Source: Paenibacillus sp. FSL K6-1096
Lineage (GTDB): Bacteria; Bacillota; Bacilli; Paenibacillales; Paenibacillaceae
Direction: 5' to 3'
DNA length: 64,000 nucleotides
Assembly: GCF_037977055.1 (NCBI RefSeq)
Contig: NZ_CP150274.1
Coordinates: 7,068,001-7,132,000, forward strand
Part shown: piece after piece, positions 7,983 through 17,028 of the stretch
How positions within the stretch are numbered: position 1 is the stretch's first letter
Layout of the letters: each line of letters begins with the position of its first letter
Program-made: the position numbers and the translations under genes
The notes under the pieces: model-generated
Database searches by the model: none
What the model was told of the DNA's origin: nothing
Seen by the model: the letters and a program-made list of their open reading frames with translations, nothing else

Positions 7983-8747
7983 ATGGAAGATTGGACAATA
8001 GGCATGATTCTAATATTGGTGATTTGCGGGTTTCTGGCCGGATTCATTGATTCGGTCGTGGGCGGCGGCGGGCTGATTGCGATTCCGGCACTGCTGGCGG
8101 CGGGCATTCCGCTGCATTTGCTGCTGGGCAGCAATAAGCTGGCGGGGACACTGTGTTCCTTGACCAGCACAGCCTCCTTCGTGCGTTCCGGCAAAATCAA
8201 TATGAAGCTGGCCCGAAAGCTGATTCCGTTATCCGTAATCGGTGCGGCGGCGGGGACGCTGACCGTCCGGCAGGTGCCTTCAGAATTTCTGAAGCCGATG
8301 GTGATCGTGATGCTGATCGTCATTACCATCTATACGCTGTTCAAAAAATCCTGGGGAGACGTCTCGACCTTCTCCGCCAAGAGCAGCACGCTGCGTCTGG
8401 CCGGCCTGGCGGCAGCCCTGCTGATCGGCTTTTATGACGGGTTCTTTGGCCCGGGGACAGGGTCTTTTCTGATTTTCGCTTTTCTGATGATGGGGTTTGA
8501 ATTCGTGACTGCGGCCGGCAATGCCAAAATCCTGAATCTCGCCAGCAATGTCACCAGCCTGCTGACGTTCATTGCGTTGGGCTCGGTCAGCTACACGTAT
8601 GGGCTGATGCTGGGGATTCCGATGGTCATCGGGGCTATTGTTGGCTCCAGGCTGGCGATCCGCAAAGGAGCGGCATATATCCGTCCGCTGTTCATTGCGG
8701 TCACGGTCCTATTGATCGGCAAACAAATATGGGATACGATTCACTAA
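7983..8747 (+). CDS. TauE/SafE family membrane permease
   Basis: 254 residues with about eight hydrophobic helices and the two internal family repeats: CGFLAGFIDSVVGGGGLIAIP near residues 12-32 and LIGFYDGFFGPGTGSFLIFA near 141-160. Members export or import sulfur-containing or organic anions (sulfite, sulfoacetate and others) across the cytoplasmic membrane; the substrate is unknown here. AGGGGGGC stands before the ATG. Its end is followed after 23 bases by a GNAT gene, suggesting a short co-transcribed run from the Nudix gene to the AlaX-type gene. Confidence 0.9.
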   Translation: MEDWTIGMILILVICGFLAGFIDSVVGGGGLIAIPALLAAGIPLHLLLGSNKLAGTLCSLTSTASFVRSGKINMKLARKLIPLSVIGAAAGTLTVRQVPSEFLKPMVIVMLIVITIYTLFKKSWGDVSTFSAKSSTLRLAGLAAALLIGFYDGFFGPGTGSFLIFAFLMMGFEFVTAAGNAKILNLASNVTSLLTFIALGSVSYTYGLMLGIPMVIGAIVGSRLAIRKGAAYIRPLFIAVTVLLIGKQIWDTIH

Positions 8748-8770
8748 ACAGAATAATTGGAGTGGAAGAC

Positions 8771-9205
8771 ATGGACATCAGGAAGATAGATAAAGAAGAG
8801 GCATGGAAGCTGAGACATGAAGTGATGTGGCCGGAGCGTGAGCCGGATTATATCAAGCTTGACGATGATGATAAAGGGGTGCATTACGGGCTGTACCAGG
8901 GGGAGCGTCTGGTCTCCGTGTTATCCCTGTTCATTAACGGCACAGAAGCACAGCTCCGCAAATTTGCCACCCTGGAGCTGGAGCAGGGCCTGGGCTATGG
9001 CACCCGGCTGCTGAAGGCGGTGCTGGAGGAGGCGGAGCAGGCCGGGGTCCGGCGGATTTTTTGCAATGCCAGAACCTATAAAGCAGGCTTCTACAAGAAA
9101 TTCGGCATGCAGACGACCAATCAGGTATTCAGCAAGGGCGGCAAGGACTATGTAGTGATGGAGAAATTCCTCGGGCCTGCCGCAGACGATAACGGAGGAG
9201 CTTAA
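8771..9205 (+). CDS. GNAT family N-acetyltransferase
   Basis: 144 residues. The start is the ATG at 8771 behind TTGGAGTGGAAG; an earlier in-frame ATG (8729) would lie inside the permease gene. The acetyl-CoA pyrophosphate-binding segment is seen as LEQGLGYGTRLLKAVLEEA around residues 75-93 (Q/R-x2-G-x-G/A type), with FCNARTYKAGFYKKFGM behind it, which is the usual beta5-alpha4 region. Acceptor substrate unknown. Only two bases separate it from the AlaX-type gene, so translational coupling is likely. Confidence 0.88.
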   Translation: MDIRKIDKEEAWKLRHEVMWPEREPDYIKLDDDDKGVHYGLYQGERLVSVLSLFINGTEAQLRKFATLELEQGLGYGTRLLKAVLEEAEQAGVRRIFCNARTYKAGFYKKFGMQTTNQVFSKGGKDYVVMEKFLGPAADDNGGA

Positions 9206-9207
9206 CA

Positions 9208-10380
9208 ATGACCCGGAAGCTATATTATGATTCTGCTTATATTAAGGATTGGAGTACCACAATAACGTCCGCCGCCGAGCGTGAAGACGGGGTCTATGTG
9301 ACGCTTGCCGAGACGGCCTTTTATCCGCATGGCGGCGGACAGCCTTGTGATACAGGGTACATAGGTGAAATGGCGGTGCTGGATGTGGTACTGGAGGGTC
9401 AGGAGGTATACCATAAGTTAGCGCAGCTTCCAGAGCAGACAGAGGTGAATTGCCGGCTGGACTGGAGCCGCAGATTCGATCATATGCAGCAGCACAGCGG
9501 CCAGCATCTGCTGTCAGCCGTCTTTCGCGAGCTGTATCAGGCCATGACACTCAGCTTCCACCTGGGCAGTGACTATGCCACCATTGACCTTGAATTGACT
9601 GAGCTGTCGGCGGCGCAGATGGCCGAAGCTGAGCAGGAGGTGAACCGCCAGATTTACCTGAATCACTCCATTGTCAGCTATTTCGTTACCGCTGAGGAGA
9701 TGGCGAAGCTGCCGCTGGTGAAGCTGCCCAAGGTGACCGAGGATATCCGGATTGTCGAGATTGAGGGTGTAGAGCATAATGCCTGCGGGGGAACCCATGT
9801 CTCAGCGACAGGGGCCATTGGTATGATCAAGCTGCTGCGCTGTGACAAGCAGAAGGGGCATGTGCGGGTTACCTTCAAATGCGGGAGCCGGGCGTTGGCG
9901 GAGTTCAACGATCAGACCAGAGTGCTTGGCGAGTTGTCAGCCAAGTTCAACACCGGCAAGGAAGAGATTATGGACCGGATCGGCAAATGGGAGCAGGAGC
10001 AGAAGCTGCTGGTGGCGGAGCTGGCTGCGGTGAAGGAGCAGAATGACACCTATCTGGCGCAGGAGCTGTTAGCCGCTGCGGAAGCAGACAGCAAGGTAAT
10101 CCGCCATATTTCGGATACCAGAGTGCTTAAGGATCTGCAGGGTCTTGCAAGCAAGCTGACGGAGCGGACCGATCTTCCGGTGCTGCTGCTGAGCGCGGTG
10201 GAGAACAAGGCCGTGCTTGCGCATAGCGGGGCGTCGGCGTTCTCGTGCGGAGCGTTCTTCAAGGCGCATTTGGGCGAATATCAGGGCAAAGGCGGAGGCA
10301 GCGGCAAGCTGGCCCAGGCCGGATTCCCGTCATGGGAGGCGGCCGTGGCTTTCTATGAGTTTGCCGCGCAGCAGGTTTAA
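9208..10380 (+). CDS. Alanyl-tRNA editing protein, AlaX-L type
   Basis: 390 residues. It hydrolyses Ser- or Gly-mischarged tRNA-Ala in trans. The zinc-binding editing motifs are both present: HMQQHSGQHLLSAVF (HxxxH) near residues 92-106 and CGGTHVSATG near 192-201. The C-terminal third (GAFFKAHLGEYQGKGGGSGK) is a DHHA1-type domain like that of AlaRS, making this the long AlaX form. No synthetase catalytic core is present. ACGGAGGAG overlaps the end of the GNAT gene and precedes the ATG. A terminator follows. Confidence 0.92.
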   Translation: MTRKLYYDSAYIKDWSTTITSAAEREDGVYVTLAETAFYPHGGGQPCDTGYIGEMAVLDVVLEGQEVYHKLAQLPEQTEVNCRLDWSRRFDHMQQHSGQHLLSAVFRELYQAMTLSFHLGSDYATIDLELTELSAAQMAEAEQEVNRQIYLNHSIVSYFVTAEEMAKLPLVKLPKVTEDIRIVEIEGVEHNACGGTHVSATGAIGMIKLLRCDKQKGHVRVTFKCGSRALAEFNDQTRVLGELSAKFNTGKEEIMDRIGKWEQEQKLLVAELAAVKEQNDTYLAQELLAAAEADSKVIRHISDTRVLKDLQGLASKLTERTDLPVLLLSAVENKAVLAHSGASAFSCGAFFKAHLGEYQGKGGGSGKLAQAGFPSWEAAVAFYEFAAQQV

Positions 10381-10395
10381 TCGAAGAGGGTATAG

Positions 10396-10432
10396 GAGCT
10401 ATGGAGTTTTTGCGGCCGTAGCTCTTTTTTTT
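10396..10432 (+). terminator. Rho-independent terminator
   Basis: GAGCTATGG pairs with CCGTAGCTC and is followed by eight T residues, right after the AlaX-type gene. Confidence 0.85.
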
Positions 10433-10540
10433 GTGGGCGGGAAGGTTGGCGATGTGACTTATATGAAGGACCGCATCCTCTCTGCTATGATGTTCTTGTG
10501 CTGCGATATTGAGCAAAATTCATGCAAGGAGGGGAACGCA

Positions 10541-11371
10541 TTGAATGGGCTAATTGAACTGATACCGGAGGAATATCCTGCGGTCTATGATTTTTACAAC
10601 GTTAAAAAGCAGCATCTTCCCGCCTTATCCGTCCTGCTGGAGAACTACCCCGGGCGGGTATTTGCCGATCATACCGAAGCGCCAACACTGGCAGTGGTCT
10701 GGGCTACGGGGAGATGGATGTATGCTGCCGGAGATATCCGTACGGAGATCAACCGGATGAAGCTGGAGAACTTTTTGCAGTCGGTTGTTGTCCCAGAATG
10801 CCGGCACAGGCGAGAGAACTGGTTCGAGATTTATACGGATGAAGAAGAGGCTTGGACGGCACTGTTTACGCGCGGGCTGGCGGGACTTAAAGTGGACAAA
10901 CATCTGGAATCGGTCTATGAATTCAACCGTGAACGCTTCTATCAGAGGAACAATAGAGTTGCTGCGGACTCCTTAGATGCTGATGCTGAAGTAACTGTCA
11001 ACTATGAGGAATTTCCGCTTCTGGGTTCGCAGGTTCATGGTACGTCTGCAAGAAATGACAGGTTCAGTGGGCTAACTGCCACCGGTGCTGTGGTGAAGGT
11101 GCAGGATCAGGTCATCTCCATCTGTAAAAATAACGGCTTCATCGTAAATAACAGGTACTTCATTGATGTGGATACTTTTGCAGAAGCGGAGCGCGGTAAG
11201 GGCTATGCTACGCTCGCAGCGGCGTCGCTAATTAACCATTATCTGGCCCAGGGAATGGTCCCCTTATGGGAAACTACGCATGAGAACATCGCTTCACATA
11301 AGCTCGCGCTGAGGCTTGGATTCGAGCCGGTGGAGAACTATCCGGTGTTTGCTTTTGTGATGGAAGGATAA
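10541..11371 (+). CDS. GNAT acetyltransferase (GNAT_acetyltran / ZmaR-like group)
   Basis: 276 residues. The start is TTG at 10541 with AAGGAGGGG six bases before it; the frame is open further left but overlaps the AlaX-type gene and its terminator. The C-terminal 100 residues hold the acetyl-CoA binding core, ERGKGYATLAAASLINHYL, followed by WETTHENIASHKLALRLGF, the form typical of the PF12746-type GNAT group that includes zwittermicin-resistance-like proteins. The N-terminal half is variable. Substrate unknown; resistance to an amino-containing antibiotic is a possibility only. Confidence 0.8.
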   Translation: MNGLIELIPEEYPAVYDFYNVKKQHLPALSVLLENYPGRVFADHTEAPTLAVVWATGRWMYAAGDIRTEINRMKLENFLQSVVVPECRHRRENWFEIYTDEEEAWTALFTRGLAGLKVDKHLESVYEFNRERFYQRNNRVAADSLDADAEVTVNYEEFPLLGSQVHGTSARNDRFSGLTATGAVVKVQDQVISICKNNGFIVNNRYFIDVDTFAEAERGKGYATLAAASLINHYLAQGMVPLWETTHENIASHKLALRLGFEPVENYPVFAFVMEG

Positions 11372-11400
11372 CGGTATCTGTTAACCCAAAAGGAGCGGTA

Positions 11401-11964
11401 ATGATGAAGAGATTAGTGATCCTGACGATCGGTAAAACGCACAGCGGGAAGACCACGTTCGCCAGAGCTTTAGAACAACGCTTAACGGAGTCGCTTGTGA
11501 TTGACCGCGATGATATTGCAGAGTTTATCAACACTCGATATACAAATATGCTGCCCAAACAGGGAGCCAATACGCTCAAGGATGCTCTTACCCGGACGAT
11601 CGTGGACCATGCCGTCCATCAGTCGGAGCAGCATCTCATCCTGTGTAACGCGAACCGCAATAAGGAAGGCCGCTTGAGTCTGCTCGACTGGTTTCACCAG
11701 AAGGGATTTGTTAGTATTCTTGTCTATTTCGATCTTCCCGACGAGATGCTGTATTCACGAACAGCGGGTAGCCAGCGAAGTACAGCGATTCTTACAAAAT
11801 CAGCCAGCTTCAATGTACTGCTGGATCGGCAAATTGCGGATTCGCAGAAAGGACTGGCGCAGCCGCCAACCGGGAGTGAGGCGGAGCATCTGTTTGTCAT
11901 CCGCGACAGCAATGAAGTTCCTGACATTATTGAGAAGATCGTTCAGATTGCGCAGAGCTTATAA
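11401..11964 (+). CDS. P-loop kinase-like ATPase (AAA_33 type)
   Basis: 187 residues. Walker A GKTHSGKTT at about residues 11-19, then LVIDRDDIAEFI as the likely acid-containing strand, and ILVYFDLPDEMLYSRT in the lid region, as in small zeta-toxin/polynucleotide-kinase-like ATPases. AAAGGAGCGGT precedes tandem ATGs at 11401 and 11404. It starts 29 bases after the GNAT gene and probably shares its transcript. A similar, unrelated-position P-loop protein lies at 28.3-28.9 kb. Substrate unknown. Confidence 0.8.
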   Translation: MMKRLVILTIGKTHSGKTTFARALEQRLTESLVIDRDDIAEFINTRYTNMLPKQGANTLKDALTRTIVDHAVHQSEQHLILCNANRNKEGRLSLLDWFHQKGFVSILVYFDLPDEMLYSRTAGSQRSTAILTKSASFNVLLDRQIADSQKGLAQPPTGSEAEHLFVIRDSNEVPDIIEKIVQIAQSL

Positions 11965-12028
11965 AGGTTGTGGCCGATATCGGTTGTTTGGGAAATGGCT
12001 TAACGCTGTGGATACCGGCTACGGGTCG

Positions 12029-12293
12029 AATATATGTGAAAAACCGATCACATTGGGCGCTTCGAAGGCACATGGACCAAATGTAATCGAAAAACCGACT
12101 ACATCGGGCGCTGCGAAGGCACGTGAACGAAATGTAATCGAAAAACCGATTACATTGGGCGTGGCTTAGGCGCGTGGGCGAAATGTAATCGAAAAACCGA
12201 TTACATTGGGCGTGGCGGAGGCACATGGGCGGAATGTAATCGAAAAACCGATCACATTGGGAAGTGCGGAGGCGCGTGGACGAAAAGTAATCG
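12029..12293 (+). repeat. Hairpin repeat array 2 (51-bp period)
   Basis: Units start near 12029, 12080, 12131, 12182, 12233 and 12284 (period 51). The best units read AATGTAATCG, AAAAAC, CGATTACATT: a perfect 10-bp stem with a six-base loop. They are followed by GGGCG and a spacer ending in GCACRTGRRCGA. The first unit has a TATGTG left arm like arrays 1 and 3 but a CGATCACATT right arm, i.e. a mosaic. The array fills most of the 470-base gap between the P-loop kinase and the aldo/keto reductase. No other element was recognised there. Confidence 0.9.
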
Positions 12294-12434
12294 CTGAACT
12301 GGACCTGGCCGTTCAAACCCTTCATAATAAGAAGAGTTGTGAACGGTTCCACGGATGGGGCATCGCCGGAGGCCGTTCTGGATCAGGAATATTGTGCGTT
12401 AACCACACTAATTCATAAACGGAGGGTTCTTAAG

Positions 12435-13418
12435 ATGAGATACCGCAAGCTGGGCAATACCGGTCTGTCTGTAAGCGAGGTCAGCTTTGGCACATGGGCG
12501 ATTGGCGGGGACTGGGGGAGCAGCCGGGATGAGGATGGGCTGAAGGGCCTTCAGCTCGCGATGGAGCAGGGTGTGAATTTCTTTGATACTGCCGATGTCT
12601 ATGGCGGGGGCCATGCTGAGGAGCTGCTGGCGAAGGCGACCCGCGGGAAGCACGATGAGGTACATATTGCCACGAAGTTCTGCCGGGCAGGGGATATCCA
12701 TGACCCGGAGACGTACTCTGCACGCAGCATCAGTCAGTATTGCGAGCAGAGCCTGCGGCGGCTGGAGCGGGAAGCGATTGACCTGTATCAGGTCCATTGT
12801 CCGCCGATTGAGATTCTGCGGGATGGCCGTGTCTTCGAGGCGCTGGACCAGTTGAAGGCCGAGGGCAAAATCCGCCATTACGGCGTAAGCGTAGAGACCA
12901 TCGAAGAAGGGCTGCTCTGCCTGGAGTATCCGGGGGTGGAAGCGCTCCAGGTGATCTTTAATCTGTTCCGACAGCAGCCGGCCCAGGAGCTGCTGCCGAA
13001 GGCGGCAGAGAAAGGCGCAGGAATCCTGGTGCGCCTGCCTCTGGCCAGCGGGCTGCTGACCGGCAAGTTCAAAGCGGACAGCACCTTCCAGGCGAATGAC
13101 CACCGCAGCTTCAATGCGAACGGTGAGCAGTTCAACGTGGGTGAGACCTTCGCCGGACTGCCTTTTGTCACTGGAGTGGAGCTGGCCAGCAAGCTGGAAT
13201 GGATCGCGCAAGGACGCGGCAATATGGCCCGGGCGTCGATGCGCTGGATTCTGGAGCATCCGGCGGTAAGCTGTGTCATTCCGGGCTTCAAGAATGAGGC
13301 ACAGGTGGAGGATAATCTGGCTACGCTTACGGTTCCGGGATACAGCTTCACTGAGATGGAGCGTCTCGGTATCTTTTATCAGACAGAGGTTGTTCCGCAT
13401 ATCCGTGGAGGGGTGTAG
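12435..13418 (+). CDS. Aldo/keto reductase
   Basis: 327 residues, NADPH-dependent carbonyl reductase fold. The start is the ATG at 12435 behind ACGGAGGG. The catalytic tetrad can be placed: Asp in FFDTADVYGGG with Tyr just after, Lys in HIATKFCRAG, His in LYQVHCPP. The cofactor-binding end GASMRWILEH-like and PGFKNEAQVEDNL segments are present. It is closest in feel to the IolS/YhdN (AKR11) group. The TetM-like GTPase starts nine bases later. Substrate unknown. Confidence 0.92.
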   Translation: MRYRKLGNTGLSVSEVSFGTWAIGGDWGSSRDEDGLKGLQLAMEQGVNFFDTADVYGGGHAEELLAKATRGKHDEVHIATKFCRAGDIHDPETYSARSISQYCEQSLRRLEREAIDLYQVHCPPIEILRDGRVFEALDQLKAEGKIRHYGVSVETIEEGLLCLEYPGVEALQVIFNLFRQQPAQELLPKAAEKGAGILVRLPLASGLLTGKFKADSTFQANDHRSFNANGEQFNVGETFAGLPFVTGVELASKLEWIAQGRGNMARASMRWILEHPAVSCVIPGFKNEAQVEDNLATLTVPGYSFTEMERLGIFYQTEVVPHIRGGV

Positions 13419-13427
13419 CTATACCAT

Positions 13428-15419
13428 ATGAATAATGTAACCGTCGGATTGCTTGCTCATGTAGATGCGGGTAAGACGACCTTCGCAGAACAGTTGCTAT
13501 ACCATACCGCAGCGATCCGCCGCAGGGGGCGGGTGGACCATCAGGATTCCTTCATGGATACGCATGAGATTGAGAAATCGCGCGGAATCACGGTGTTCGC
13601 GGACCAGGCAGAATTCACCTATAGGGACTCCCGTTATTTCCTGCTGGACACTCCGGGCCATGTGGATTTCTCCCCTGAGATGGAGCGCTGCCTGCAGGTG
13701 CTGGACTATGCCGTTGTGATTCTCAGCGCGGTGGAGGGGGTGCAGAGTCATACCGAGACCCTCTGGCAATTGCTGCGCCAGCACCGGATTCCGGTCTTGT
13801 TCTTCATTAACAAAACCGACCGGGCAGGCAGTGACCCCGTCCGTGTCCTGGAGGAGATCCGGCAGCTGCTCAGCCCGCATGCCTTGCTGCTGCCGCAGCA
13901 GCCGGAGGCGGCCTGGACCGATGAAGCGAAGGCGTTCCTGGCGGAGCGTAACGAGTCCCTGCTGGAGCGTTATCTGGAAGGAACGCTGCCGGACAGCGAT
14001 TGCCGGAGTGCGCTGAGGACGATGGTGAAGCGCGGCGAGATTTTTCCGTGTATGCAAGGTTCTGCACTGCTTGACCAGGGCGTGGAGGAGTTCCTGCAAT
14101 ACCTGGATGCGATTGCGTTCACGGAGTATGATTACCGGCAGTCTTTTGGAGGAAGGGTCTACAAGATCCGCCATGATGCCAGAGGTACGCGAATTACTTA
14201 CATCAAAGCGCTTCAAGGGGTGCTGAAGAACAGGGACAGCTTGGCTTACGGACCTGGGCCTGAGCGCAGCTCCGAAAGGGTAACCGCCATCCGTAAATAT
14301 AACGGGACAGACTATAGCGTTGCGGATTGGGCTGCTGCCGGAGAGCTGTTCGCGGTGGTGGGACTCAGCGGCGCACTTCCGGGCGAAGGGGTCGGAGAAT
14401 GCAGGGGAACGCTGGAAGGCGGCTTAACCCCTACTTTGAAGTCGAAGGTACTGTTCGAGCCGCCGGTGCATCTCAAGGAGCTGATGCAGGTGTTCGGGCA
14501 GCTTGGTGCAGAAGATCCTTCCCTGAACGTCAGCTGGGAGGAAGCACTGCAGGAACTGCATATTCATGTGATGGGCAATATTCAGCTGGAGATTCTGGAG
14601 CAGATTGTGGCGGAGCGGTTCGGTCTGCGGATTGCTTTTGGTCCGCCGGAGATTCTCTATAAGGAGACGATTACCGGCCGGGTCTATGGCTGCGGGCACT
14701 TCGAGCCGCTCGGCCACTATGCCGAGGTGCATCTGCTGCTGGAGGCGGGGGAGCGCGGCAGCGGGATTACATTCATTAATCAGTGTCATCCCGATGATCT
14801 GGCTGTAGGGTATCAACATCAGATTGGGCAGCTCGTGCTGGAGAGCGGCCACCACGGCCTGCTGACCGGTTCACCGCTGACCGACCTGAAGGTTACACTG
14901 CTCAGCGGGAGGGCGCATAACAAGCATACCAGCGGCGGTGACTTCCGCGAGGCCACCCACCGCGCTTTGCGTCAGGGGCTGGAGCAGGCGGAGAATGTGC
15001 TGCTGGAGCCGGTCTATGAGCTGAGAATCCGGATAGATTCGGCCGATGTGGGCAAGGTTATGAGTGACATCCAGCAGGCGGGCGGCTCGTTCGAGCCTCC
15101 TGAGCTGACGGAGTCCAAGGCGGTGATTACCGGAACCGCCCCGGTAGCCAGCTTCATGAACTACGGGGCGCGATTGGCCTCGATGACACAAGGCAAAGGC
15201 TCGCTATCGCTTAGAGTTGCGGGTTATCAGTCCTGTCATCAAGCTGAAGCGGTTATACAGCAGCGCAATTACAACAAGAATGCAGACCCGGCCTACACAT
15301 CGGCCTCAATCTTCTGCGCCAAGGGCGAAGGCTATACGGTGCCGTGGGAGGAAGCAGCCCGGCATATGCATATTACAACCATACAGCGGGGGAATACTAA
15401 TAATGAGCGCAATTATTGA
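13428..15419 (+). CDS. TetM/TetP-like ribosomal protection GTPase
   Basis: 663 residues, EF-G-like translational GTPase. G motifs: AHVDAGKTT (G1, residue 10 on), RGITVFAD (G2), DTPGHVDF (G3), NKTD (G4). Domains II-V follow, including the VMGNIQLEILEQIVAERFG region and the domain IV segment HHGLLTGSPLTDLKVTL. Size and order match the TetM/TetO/OtrA family (about 640 aa), whose members displace tetracycline from the ribosome. Chromosomal Firmicute copies like this are often divergent and may not give resistance; nothing mobile flanks it. Ribosome site is weak (GGAGGGG 20 bases upstream). Confidence 0.85.
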   Translation: MNNVTVGLLAHVDAGKTTFAEQLLYHTAAIRRRGRVDHQDSFMDTHEIEKSRGITVFADQAEFTYRDSRYFLLDTPGHVDFSPEMERCLQVLDYAVVILSAVEGVQSHTETLWQLLRQHRIPVLFFINKTDRAGSDPVRVLEEIRQLLSPHALLLPQQPEAAWTDEAKAFLAERNESLLERYLEGTLPDSDCRSALRTMVKRGEIFPCMQGSALLDQGVEEFLQYLDAIAFTEYDYRQSFGGRVYKIRHDARGTRITYIKALQGVLKNRDSLAYGPGPERSSERVTAIRKYNGTDYSVADWAAAGELFAVVGLSGALPGEGVGECRGTLEGGLTPTLKSKVLFEPPVHLKELMQVFGQLGAEDPSLNVSWEEALQELHIHVMGNIQLEILEQIVAERFGLRIAFGPPEILYKETITGRVYGCGHFEPLGHYAEVHLLLEAGERGSGITFINQCHPDDLAVGYQHQIGQLVLESGHHGLLTGSPLTDLKVTLLSGRAHNKHTSGGDFREATHRALRQGLEQAENVLLEPVYELRIRIDSADVGKVMSDIQQAGGSFEPPELTESKAVITGTAPVASFMNYGARLASMTQGKGSLSLRVAGYQSCHQAEAVIQQRNYNKNADPAYTSASIFCAKGEGYTVPWEEAARHMHITTIQRGNTNNERNY

Positions 15420-15804
15420 TAAAATAGCCTGGATCTATGTCGTAGACGGCAAGGTGCTGGGCGCACGGTCCCAGGGGAAGGACACGTATTATTTCCCGGG
15501 AGGCAAGCGGGAGACAGGCGAGAGCGACGCCGAGACCCTGATCCGCGAGATCCGGGAGGAGCTGTCCGTCGAAATTCTGCCGGAGACCATTGCCGAATTC
15601 GGAGTTTTTGAAGCTCCGGCACATGGCAAGGCAGAGGGTATCCTTGTGCGGATGACCTGCCTGACCGCCGGATTCACCGGAGAGCTGGCTCCGGCTTCGG
15701 AAATCGAGGAGCTGGCCTGGTTAACCTCTGAGGACCAGGACCGCGTATCGGCAGTCAGCGTTCTCATTATGGATAAGCTGCGGGAGATGAAGCTGATTTC
15801 CTGA
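15403..15804 (+). CDS. Nudix hydrolase
   Basis: 133 residues. The start is the ATG at 15403, which overlaps the last codons of the GTPase gene by 17 bases and has AGCGGGGG upstream; translational coupling is likely. Nudix box GGKRETGESDAETLIREIREELSV at about residues 35-58 with the full RE-x2-EE metal-binding cluster. FPGGKRE and the short size resemble MutT-like pyrophosphohydrolases. Substrate unknown. A strong terminator follows. Confidence 0.88.
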   Translation: MSAIIDKIAWIYVVDGKVLGARSQGKDTYYFPGGKRETGESDAETLIREIREELSVEILPETIAEFGVFEAPAHGKAEGILVRMTCLTAGFTGELAPASEIEELAWLTSEDQDRVSAVSVLIMDKLREMKLIS

Positions 15805-15817
15805 GAATATAGCCTAA

Positions 15818-15866
15818 GACAAGCCCGTTTCAAGCCGGCATCCGGCCTGAAGCGGGCTTGTCGTCT
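15818..15866 (+). terminator. Rho-independent terminator
   Basis: GACAAGCCCGTTTCA pairs with TGAAGCGGGCTTGTC; an inner GCCGG/CCGGC lies in the loop. A TCTCTTT tail follows. Confidence 0.85.
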
Positions 15867-15993
15867 CTTTGACAGACTGGAGCGGGGCAGCGGATTAGAG
15901 AAGCTTTTGCAATTTAGGACATATGTCCTTCCCGAATCGGCCGAACTGGCTTTTAATTAGAACTGACAAGTGGAGTAGAGGAGAGATAGACAG

Positions 15994-16419
15994 ATGAAAG
16001 GAATACTGTTCGCATTTCTGGCCGGGGCGTGTATTACGCTGCAAGGGGTGGCCAATGCCAAAATCAGCACGGATATCGGCACATGGCAGGCAGCAACGAT
16101 CACTCAGCTGACCGGATTCATTATGGCGCTGGCCATTGCACTGGCAGTCCGGGACGGGAAGAAGCGGGGCTTCCGTAAGGCAGGTCCGTTGTATCTGACA
16201 GGGGGCGCTTATGCTGCATTCATTATCTTCAGTGAGGTGACAGCTATTAAGAGCATCGGGGTGACTCTGACCATCTCCGCCCTGCTGATTGCCCAGCTCT
16301 GCCTGACGTTCGTAATTGACAGCAGAGGCTGGTTCGGCGTTGCCCGGCAGAAGATGAAGACCCCGCAATTCATCGGGATCGGGCTGATGGTTCTCGGTGT
16401 TATTGTACTAAAGTTCTAA
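15994..16419 (+). CDS. YdcZ-type (DUF606) membrane protein, first of a pair
   Basis: 141 residues with four to five hydrophobic helices. The opening GILFAFLAGACITLQGVANAK and the end QFIGIGLMVLGVIVLKF are typical of the short DMT-superfamily YdcZ proteins, which are thought to work as half-transporters. GAGGAGAGA precedes the ATG. It is followed 27 bases later by a paralogue with the same architecture, so a heterodimer is the simplest model (inference). Substrate unknown. Confidence 0.85.
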   Translation: MKGILFAFLAGACITLQGVANAKISTDIGTWQAATITQLTGFIMALAIALAVRDGKKRGFRKAGPLYLTGGAYAAFIIFSEVTAIKSIGVTLTISALLIAQLCLTFVIDSRGWFGVARQKMKTPQFIGIGLMVLGVIVLKF

Positions 16420-16446
16420 TGGAGATTGAGGAAGGGAGCAACAAAT

Positions 16447-16950
16447 ATGTTAACAGGAATTCTACTGTCGCTGATTGCGGGTGCGCTGGTCAGCTTGCAG
16501 AATATTTTTAACGCCAAGGTCAATGAACATACAGGCTCCTGGACGACCACCACACTGGTGCTGGGGATGGGCTTCGCCGCTTCTCTGGTTATGGGGCTGA
16601 TTATGGAAGGGGAAAATATGTTCACGCTGCAGCATATGCAGCCTTGGTACTGGTTCAGCGGAATGATTGGGGTGGGAGTCGTGATCTGCCTGGTGCAGGC
16701 CACCCGAATTCTTGGTGCAACCTATGCCATATCCATCGTACTTACTTCCCAGCTTGGCTTCGCCTTGCTCTGGGATTCCATGGGCTGGCTCGGGTTGGCG
16801 AAGGTTCCGTTCTCGTTCAACCAGCTGTTCGGCGTGCTGATCATTGTCGGCGGCATTCTGGTCTTCAAGCTCGGCGGCAGCAGTCAAGACAAGGAGCCCG
16901 CCAGCGCTCCCGGTTCTGGCAAGCAGCAGAGTGTGCTGCCTACGAAGTAA
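16447..16950 (+). CDS. YdcZ-type (DUF606) membrane protein, second of a pair
   Basis: 167 residues. The start is the ATG at 16447 behind GAGGAAGGGAGC; a slightly earlier GTG/ATG frame lacks spacing. GILLSLIAGALVSLQNIFNAK mirrors the start of its neighbour, and FGVLIIVGGILVFKLGG mirrors the end, followed by a polar Ser/Gln/Pro tail of about 25 residues. Four to five hydrophobic helices. With the upstream gene it forms a paired-subunit transporter of the small DMT type; role unknown. Confidence 0.85.
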   Translation: MLTGILLSLIAGALVSLQNIFNAKVNEHTGSWTTTTLVLGMGFAASLVMGLIMEGENMFTLQHMQPWYWFSGMIGVGVVICLVQATRILGATYAISIVLTSQLGFALLWDSMGWLGLAKVPFSFNQLFGVLIIVGGILVFKLGGSSQDKEPASAPGSGKQQSVLPTK

Positions 16951-17028
16951 CGGAGCGGGGAACGCACGGACGGATTGAGTGCAGATAGAATAGCGGATCG
17001 TGAAGGGCCGGTCGTCGACGCGACAAGA

